Made by a program: the position numbers and the translations under genes. Below, in pieces: positions 63,990-64,000 of a DNA stretch of 64,000 nucleotides; positions within the stretch are counted from its first letter, which is position 1; each line of letters begins with the position of its first letter. The notes under the pieces were generated by a model that saw only the letters and a program-made list of their open reading frames with translations, ran no database searches and was not told the origin of the DNA. Origin of the DNA: Agrypnia vestita (lineage: Eukaryota; Arthropoda; Insecta; Trichoptera; Phryganeidae). The stretch lies in assembly GCA_016648135.1 (NCBI GenBank), contig JADDOH010023059.1:37653-101652 (forward strand). The letters run 5' to 3'.

Positions 63990-64000
63990 CTGCTCTGGGG

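Larger units (their letters stand above)
61937..64000 (-). mobile_element. DIRS-like retroelement (3' part; continues beyond the window)
   Basis: Order on the minus strand: RNase H (63989-63600), a DIRS-type C-terminal extension, tyrosine recombinase (63451-62313), then a terminal block (62262-61937) made of short inverted and direct repeats. A tyrosine recombinase downstream of RNase H, with no integrase and no LTRs, plus complementary end repeats, is the hallmark of DIRS elements. The RT should lie just past the right edge. It sits in the intron upstream of the 61.4 kb FN3 exon. Confidence 0.85.

Overview
This is a 64 kb piece of an AT-rich animal genome, almost certainly an insect. The evidence is one spliced host gene of the Ptp10D/Ptp4E receptor tyrosine phosphatase type, cecropia-type mariner elements, Jockey/CR1-like and RTE-like LINEs, Penelope-like elements, a DIRS-like retroelement, and many TA- and TTAA-target DNA transposons. 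The insect order cannot be fixed from the sequence alone.

The only host gene I can support runs on the minus strand from beyond the right edge down to about 30.15 kb. Thirteen exons were placed by splice signals, and every exon-exon phase agrees: four FN3 exons (61.4-59.1 kb), two exons with a further FN3 and the membrane-proximal domain (51.9-51.06 kb), a transmembrane exon (49.25-49.49 kb), four exons making one complete PTP catalytic domain (48.0-39.5 kb, active site HCSAGVGR across the 41.7/39.7 kb junction), and two alternative terminal exons (33.9 kb and 30.15 kb). The 5' end, with signal peptide and further FN3 repeats, lies outside the window.

Layout. 1-8.8 kb: two near-identical copies of a non-coding ~3 kb repeat separated by ~2.8 kb of GC-richer, non-coding sequence. 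9-12.4 kb: a minus-strand Jockey-like LINE interrupted by a Penelope-like element (PLE) with a 13-bp target duplication and a hammerhead-ribozyme-like motif. 13-16.6 kb: a 1.15 kb foldback and an RTE remnant. 16.8-20.8 kb: short tandem and Helitron-like repeats. 21.1-23.9 kb: a mariner remnant with a 1.5 kb hAT-like element inserted (8-bp duplication). 24-26 kb: a foldback, a piggyBac-like TTAA element and a hAT-like MITE. 26-28.7 kb: AT-rich sequence with nothing I recognise. 30-64 kb: the phosphatase gene. Its introns hold three cecropia-type mariners (two with full-length ORFs), three Tigger/pogo-like elements, a PIF/Harbinger derivative, PLE and LINE fragments, older mariner relics, another foldback, several MITEs and a DIRS-like element at the right edge.

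The phosphatase exons keep an open frame and consensus splice sites despite this load, so the gene looks functional. No CRISPR array, operon, rRNA or functional tRNA gene was seen. The observations most worth following up are the two alternative C-termini, the hammerhead-like motifs in the PLE copies, a ~60-nt miRNA-precursor-like hairpin on the gene's sense strand, and the long non-coding direct repeat at the left edge.
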